DNA from: Rhodoferax sp.
GTDB taxonomy: Bacteria > Pseudomonadota > Gammaproteobacteria > Burkholderiales > Burkholderiaceae_C
DNA length: 8,236 bases
Direction: 5' to 3'
Assembly (NCBI GenBank): GCA_021731215.1
Contig: JAKFXU010000209.1
Span: forward strand, 1-8,236
Part shown: piece by piece, positions 5,294-8,236 of the stretch
Position numbering within the stretch: position 1 is the stretch's first letter
How the letters are laid out: each line of letters starts with the position of its first letter
Position numbers and translations under genes: made by a program
The notes under the pieces: generated by a model
Database searches by the model: none
What the model saw: only the letters and a program-made list of their open reading frames with translations
Told to the model about the DNA's origin: nothing

Positions 5294-6760
5294 ATGACCA
5301 CCAATCTCCCAGCCGCTGGCGCACTCGACATCGTCATTTTTGGCGGTGCCGGCGATTTGTCGTTCCGCAAACTGTTGCCCGCGCTGTACATGGCGCACTT
5401 GCACAAGCGGCTCGCGGCGGACGCCCGCATCATCGCCATTGGCCGCCAAAGCTGGACGCGCGACGAATACCTGGCGTTCATCGACAGCCACTCGCCCGCC
5501 TTCATCGAAACAAGCGCCTTCAGCGCCAGCGACTGGCAAAACTTTTTGGCGCGCCTCATCTATATCAGCATGGACGTTACGCAGGGCGGCGACTACGCCA
5601 AGCTCAAAACCCTGTGTTGCCAGCCGGCCGTGCGCGTGTTCTATCTGGCCACCGCGCCCAGCCTGTTCACCCAAATTTGCGCCAAGCTCTCGGGCGCTGG
5701 CCTGGTCGATGCGCAAGCCCGGGTGGTGCTGGAAAAGCCGCTGGGCACCGACCTCGCCTCGGCGCGCGCCATCAACACCGAGGTGGCACGCTACTTTGAC
5801 GAACAACAGATTTACCGCATCGACCACTACCTGGGCAAGGAAACGGTGCAAAACCTGATGGTGCTGCGTTTTGGCAACGCCATTTTTGAGCCGCTGTGGC
5901 GCGCGCCTCACATCAAGAGTGTGCAGATCACGGTGGCCGAAACCGTGGGCGTGGGCAAGCGCGCCGGGTTTTACGATGGCGCCGGAGCCCTGCGCGACAT
6001 GGTGCAAAACCACCTGCTGCAACTGCTGTGCATCGTGGCGATGGAGCCGCCGATCTCGCTCGACGCCGACGATGTGCGCGATGAAAAACTCAAAGTCCTG
6101 CGCTCGCTGCAAAAGATGGATTTGGCCGCCATCAAACGCGACACCGTGCGTGGCCAATACAGCGCCGGCGCTTCCGAAGGGGCCGCCGTCAAGGGCTACC
6201 TCGAAGAAGACAACGTGCCGGCCGACAGCCGCACCGAGACCTTTGTGGCTTTGCGCGCGCGCATCAACAACGCGCGTTGGGCCAATGTCCCCTTCTTCCT
6301 GCGCACTGGCAAGCGCCTGCAACAGCGCCAGTCTGAAATCATCATCGAATTCGCCGATCAACCGTTTTCGATTTTTGGCACCGAGGCCAAGCACCAACCC
6401 AATCGCCTGATCATCCGTTTGCAACCCGAAGAATCGATTCAGTTGGAGATGATGGTCAAGGAGCCCGGTTCCGGCATGACGCTGCACCCGGTCAAGCTCG
6501 GCCTTGACTTGCAATCATCCTCCGACAAGCGTCGCGCCGAAGCCTATGAACGCTTGTTGATGGACGTGATCAAGGGCCGCTTGACGCACTTCATGCGCCG
6601 CGACGAACTGGAAGCCGCCTGGCTCTGGATCGAACCGATCCTGGCGGGCTGGCAAGCGCTGGACGACAAGCCGCGCAACTATTCAGCCGGCAGTTGGGGG
6701 CCGGCGGCGTCATCGGCCTTGATGGCGCGGGAAGACCTGTCCTGGTTTGAGGAAGCCTGA
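5294..6760 (+). CDS. zwf: Glucose-6-phosphate 1-dehydrogenase
   Basis: This cytoplasmic enzyme oxidises glucose 6-phosphate to 6-phosphogluconolactone while reducing NADP+ or NAD+. It is the entry step of the pentose phosphate and Entner-Doudoroff routes. It has 488 residues, the normal size. The N-terminal Rossmann motif is [12 protein letters not shown] near 16-27. EKPLG begins at 147, so K148 falls where the substrate-binding lysine lies. The signature RIDHYLGKE is at 175-183, and H240 lies in MVQNHLLQ. D177, H178 and H240 coincide in number with catalytic residues of the Leuconostoc mesenteroides enzyme. The ATG at 5294 puts the Rossmann motif at the usual distance. An in-frame ATG at 5216 would add 26 residues encoded partly by a GC-rich hairpin. 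Neither start has a clear Shine-Dalgarno sequence. It is the first gene of the zwf-pgl-edd operon. Confidence 0.97.
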   Translation: MTTNLPAAGALDIVIFGGAGDLSFRKLLPALYMAHLHKRLAADARIIAIGRQSWTRDEYLAFIDSHSPAFIETSAFSASDWQNFLARLIYISMDVTQGGDYAKLKTLCCQPAVRVFYLATAPSLFTQICAKLSGAGLVDAQARVVLEKPLGTDLASARAINTEVARYFDEQQIYRIDHYLGKETVQNLMVLRFGNAIFEPLWRAPHIKSVQITVAETVGVGKRAGFYDGAGALRDMVQNHLLQLLCIVAMEPPISLDADDVRDEKLKVLRSLQKMDLAAIKRDTVRGQYSAGASEGAAVKGYLEEDNVPADSRTETFVALRARINNARWANVPFFLRTGKRLQQRQSEIIIEFADQPFSIFGTEAKHQPNRLIIRLQPEESIQLEMMVKEPGSGMTLHPVKLGLDLQSSSDKRRAEAYERLLMDVIKGRLTHFMRRDELEAAWLWIEPILAGWQALDDKPRNYSAGSWGPAASSALMAREDLSWFEEA

Positions 6761-7514
6761 TGACCGGCACTGCCCCCTCCCCGGCCTGGTTACCGGCCGC
6801 GCGCGCCAATCTCACGGTGCACACGGCCAGCCCCGGCACGGTGAACGCACAACTGGCACAAGACATTGCGTACCGGCTGGACGCCGCCATTCAAGCGCGC
6901 GGCGTGGCCGTGCTGAGCGTGTCGGGCGGCAAGTCGCCGATTGCCTTGTTTGAAGCGCTGCGCGTACTGCCGATCGACTGGTCGCGCGTGCGCGTGACTT
7001 TGGCCGATGAACGCTGCGTCCCCGCCACCCACCCGGCCAGCAATGCCCGGCTGGTGCAAACCCATTTGCTGCAAGACCGCGCCCGCGCCGCCCAGTTGGT
7101 GCCGATGGTGGCCGAGACGCATGAGCCGCTGGCGCCACCCGCGCTGCAAGCCGAACGGGCCAGCATTGCCCTGCAAGCCGCCGGCACTGCCGATGTGCTG
7201 GTGCTGGGCATGGGCGCCGACGGCCACACCGCGTCGCTGTTCCCGCACGCCTCCAATTTGAGCGCGGCGCTGGACCGGCACAACCCGCACGCCTGTATCG
7301 CCATTGAGTTGGCGCAGCCGCCCGCCAACGCGCCGTTCCCGCGCGTGACGCAGACCCTGGCCCAACTGCTGCGCGCGCGCCACATCGTGCTGCCCGTGAG
7401 CGGGGCCGACAAACTGGCCACCCTGCGCCTGGCCTGGGGCGGCGCCAGCCACCAATATCCCATTTCACACCTGCTGCAGCAAACCCAAACGCCGCTCGCC
7501 CTTTGGATCACCTC

Positions 7515-7518
<4 letters not shown>
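6760..7518 (+). CDS. pgl: 6-phosphogluconolactonase (DevB type)
   Basis: This enzyme hydrolyses 6-phosphogluconolactone, the Zwf product, to 6-phosphogluconate. It has 252 residues, typical of the DevB/SOL family, which is related to glucosamine-6-phosphate isomerases. Motifs seen are SGGKSP at 55-60, LADERCVP at 81-88, and [14 protein letters not shown] at 149-162, the last being the family hallmark with the catalytic-site histidine. A serine replaces the more common threonine in the SGG-[ST]-P phosphate loop (S59). The ATG overlaps the zwf stop by one base (TGATG), and GAGGAAG at 6749-6755 inside zwf is a good ribosome binding site. The stop overlaps the edd start by 4 bp (ATGA). The arrangement ensures that Zwf and Pgl are made together. 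Confidence 0.95.

Positions 7519-8236
<718 letters not shown>

Noticed and set aside
5288..6514. Long minus-strand open frame opposite zwf
   Set aside because: It lies entirely over a well-conserved Zwf and has no recognisable domains; it arises from codon bias.

Overview
The window is GC-rich, and its gene content and protein styles fit a betaproteobacterium, most likely Burkholderiales and close to Comamonadaceae. That placement is inferred from the sequence and no marker gene confirms it. It carries one coherent metabolic locus: uptake and phosphorylation of a sugar acid, probably D-gluconate, next to the oxidative branch that feeds the Entner-Doudoroff (ED) pathway.

Layout. Positions 1-427 hold no gene that I can identify, only a short perfect hairpin at 4-25. 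A rho-independent terminator (379-407, minus strand) closes the minus-strand operon. That operon is transcribed from about 3.9 kb leftwards in the order gntK (gluconokinase), dctQ (TRAP small permease), dctM (TRAP large permease), dctP (periplasmic binding protein). The first three genes overlap by 4 bp each. An 84-bp gap containing a GC-rich stem-loop precedes dctP, which has the strongest ribosome binding site of the four. Divergent from it is a LacI-family regulator of the GntR subgroup (4025-5050, plus). A perfect 14-bp palindrome of LacI-family type lies between the two, and an 11/14 copy of it abuts the gntK start codon.

Downstream of the regulator, and on the same strand, a 243-bp non-coding leader contains a HexR-like operator (5107-5121), a weaker second site and a GC-rich dyad. 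It is followed by zwf, pgl and edd (edd is cut by the window end). These genes overlap by 1 and 4 bp and form a second operon.

How it works together. Gluconate taken up by the TRAP system is phosphorylated by GntK to 6-phosphogluconate. Zwf and Pgl make the same compound from glucose 6-phosphate. Edd dehydrates it to 2-keto-3-deoxy-6-phosphogluconate, and the aldolase gene eda probably lies beyond the right edge. The two divergent units appear to have separate controls: GntR-type operators for uptake and kinase, and HexR-like sites for zwf-pgl-edd. The genes themselves are familiar families. The less ordinary points are the TRAP transporter in the role usually filled by GntP-type permeases, the operator pair with one copy next to the gntK start codon, and the structured zwf leader. 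I found no mobile element, tRNA, rRNA or CRISPR array.
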